This document shows positions 4,638 to 5,501 of a stretch of DNA of 5,501 nucleotides, piece by piece. Location: NCBI GenBank assembly GCA_043758005.1, contig JAYVOI010000109.1, forward strand, positions 1-5,501, in the 5' to 3' direction. Numbering within the stretch: the first letter of the stretch is position 1; each line of letters starts with the position of its first letter. The DNA comes from JAENVT01 sp043758005 (GTDB lineage: Bacteria; Actinomycetota; Acidimicrobiia; Acidimicrobiales; Ilumatobacteraceae). The notes beneath the pieces were generated by a model. That model made no database searches, was not told the DNA's origin, and saw only the letters and a list, made by a program, of their open reading frames with translations. The translations under genes and the position numbers were made by a program.

Positions 4638-5480
4638 GTGCCGGAGCTCCCCGAGGTCGAGACGGTTCGGCGCGGCATGGTGTCGTTCGTCGTCGGCCGT
4701 CGCATCGATCGCGTCGAGGTCGGCCGTGAGCGCACGGTCCGTCGGACCTCACCTCAGGCGCTGATCGACGGCCTGACCGGTGCCACGATCACCTCGATCG
4801 GACGCCGCGGCAAGTACATCGTGTGCGAACTCGACACCGGTGAAGCACTGATGATCCACTTGCGGATGAGCGGGCGGGTGCTGGTCAGCGAGGCCGGCTC
4901 GTTGCGCCCCGCCCACACTCACGTCGTCTTGCACCTCTCCGGCGAGCCGGCGCAGGAGCTGTGGTTCGTCGATCCTCGCACGTTCGGCGAAATGGTGGTG
5001 TTCGATCCCGATCACGTCGATGTCGAACTGCCCGAGCTGGCCAAGCTCGGCGTCGACCCGATCACCGACGGGCTGTCCGTGTCGCAACTCGCCGGCATTC
5101 TCCGGGGTCGTGCCCGCCAGCTGAAGCCGCTGCTGCTCGACCAGCACGTGATCGCCGGCATCGGCAACATCTACTGCGACGAGATCCTCCATCGGGCCAA
5201 GTTGCGACCTGATCGGTTGGCCAACACATTGAAGCCCGCTGAGGTGCGACGGCTCCACGACGCGATCCACTCGATCCTGCAGACCGCGATCGATGCCGGC
5301 GGCAGCACCTTGAGCGACACGCAGTACGTCGACGTGATGGGCGACGGTGGCAGCTTCCAACTCGACCACCGTGTCTACGACCGAGCTGGCCAGCGATGCC
5401 TGACCTGCGGGCGCGCCGAGATCGTGCGGATCGTTTCCGGGGGCCGCTCGACCTGCTTCTGCCCCCGCTGCCAACGCTGA
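4638..5480 (+). CDS. mutM: Formamidopyrimidine-DNA glycosylase (Fpg/MutM)
   Basis: A 280-residue base-excision repair enzyme that removes 8-oxoguanine and formamidopyrimidines and then nicks the abasic site by beta,delta-elimination. After removal of the initiator the N-terminus is PELPEVETVRRG, with the catalytic proline P2 and E3. The conserved lysine is K59 in GRRGKYIV. The base-gap filling residues correspond to M77 (HLRMSGR), R114 and F116 (VDPRTFGEM). The helix-two-turn-helix segment contains IAGIGNIYCDEILHRAKLRP (172-191). The C-terminal zinc finger uses C254, C257, C275 and C278 with GGRST before it, ending in CPRCQR. The cysteine spacing is C-X2-C-X17-C-X2-C, one residue longer than the usual X16. 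The PELPEVE start and all catalytic residues favour Fpg over Nei. The GTG start lies 3 bases after the rnc stop, with GAGGGG at 4626-4631. An rnc-mutM-smc order is typical of actinobacteria. Confidence 0.97.
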   Translation: MPELPEVETVRRGMVSFVVGRRIDRVEVGRERTVRRTSPQALIDGLTGATITSIGRRGKYIVCELDTGEALMIHLRMSGRVLVSEAGSLRPAHTHVVLHLSGEPAQELWFVDPRTFGEMVVFDPDHVDVELPELAKLGVDPITDGLSVSQLAGILRGRARQLKPLLLDQHVIAGIGNIYCDEILHRAKLRPDRLANTLKPAEVRRLHDAIHSILQTAIDAGGSTLSDTQYVDVMGDGGSFQLDHRVYDRAGQRCLTCGRAEIVRIVSGGRSTCFCPRCQR

Positions 5481-5501
5481 CTTACCTCGCACCGAACGAT
5501 C

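Noticed and set aside
4749..5492. A 247-residue open frame on the minus strand across mutM
   Set aside because: It is antisense to a complete mutM with all catalytic residues; the translation has no recognisable domain and is explained by codon bias.
5481..5501. Start of smc or a terminator after mutM
   Set aside because: The 21 bases contain no start codon with a recognisable SMC N-terminus and no hairpin; nothing can be claimed.
1..5501. Mobile elements, CRISPR arrays, toxin-antitoxin pairs, tRNA genes or phage genes
   Set aside because: No repeats, inverted ends, transposase motifs or cloverleaf-like sequences were found; the window is tightly packed with conserved housekeeping genes of uniform base composition.

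Overview
The window is one uninterrupted block of co-directional (+ strand) housekeeping genes from a GC-rich bacterium. No mobile element, CRISPR array, tRNA or rRNA gene, or broken gene is visible. The best taxonomic guess is an actinobacterium. The reasons are the GC- and CG-rich coding bias, frequent GTG starts, TANNNT-type hexamers close to several starts, and a SepIVA-like coiled-coil protein next to the DUF177 gene, an arrangement known from Mycobacterium. The short proteins and the compact plsX-acpP-rnc order would suit a deep-branching group such as Acidimicrobiia, but that class assignment is inference.

Layout. 1-132: C-terminal end of an amidohydrolase-like protein, overlapping the next gene by ATGA. 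129-650: rsmD (16S rRNA m2G966 methyltransferase). 683-1174: coaD (phosphopantetheine adenylyltransferase). 1195-1797: SepIVA/DivIVA-like coiled-coil protein. 1823-2335: DUF177 (YceD) cysteine-motif protein. 2395-2574: rpmF (bL32, 59 aa, GTG start). 2589-3560: plsX (acyl-ACP:phosphate acyltransferase). 3637-3933: acyl carrier protein. 3930-4634: rnc (RNase III), overlapping acpP by GTGA. 4638-5480: mutM/fpg (formamidopyrimidine-DNA glycosylase). The final 21 bases hold no gene; smc often follows in related genomes, but it is not in view. The longest non-coding gap is 76 bases (3561-3636), so no long empty stretch exists.

The genes fall into three linked themes. The ribosome and RNA group is rsmD, DUF177, rpmF and rnc. 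The acyl and membrane lipid group is coaD (CoA, the source of the phosphopantetheine arm), acpP (which carries that arm) and plsX (which turns acyl-ACP into acyl-phosphate for phospholipid synthesis). The growth and genome upkeep group is the SepIVA-like protein and mutM. Such clusters are thought to match membrane growth and division to ribosome output.

I see no obviously new biological system. The most interesting departures from the norm are a shortened SepIVA-like protein with acidic ends, an ACP with a loop insertion after the DSL helix and no fab genes beside it, and repeated TANNNT hexamers very close to start codons that hint at leaderless or internal promoters.
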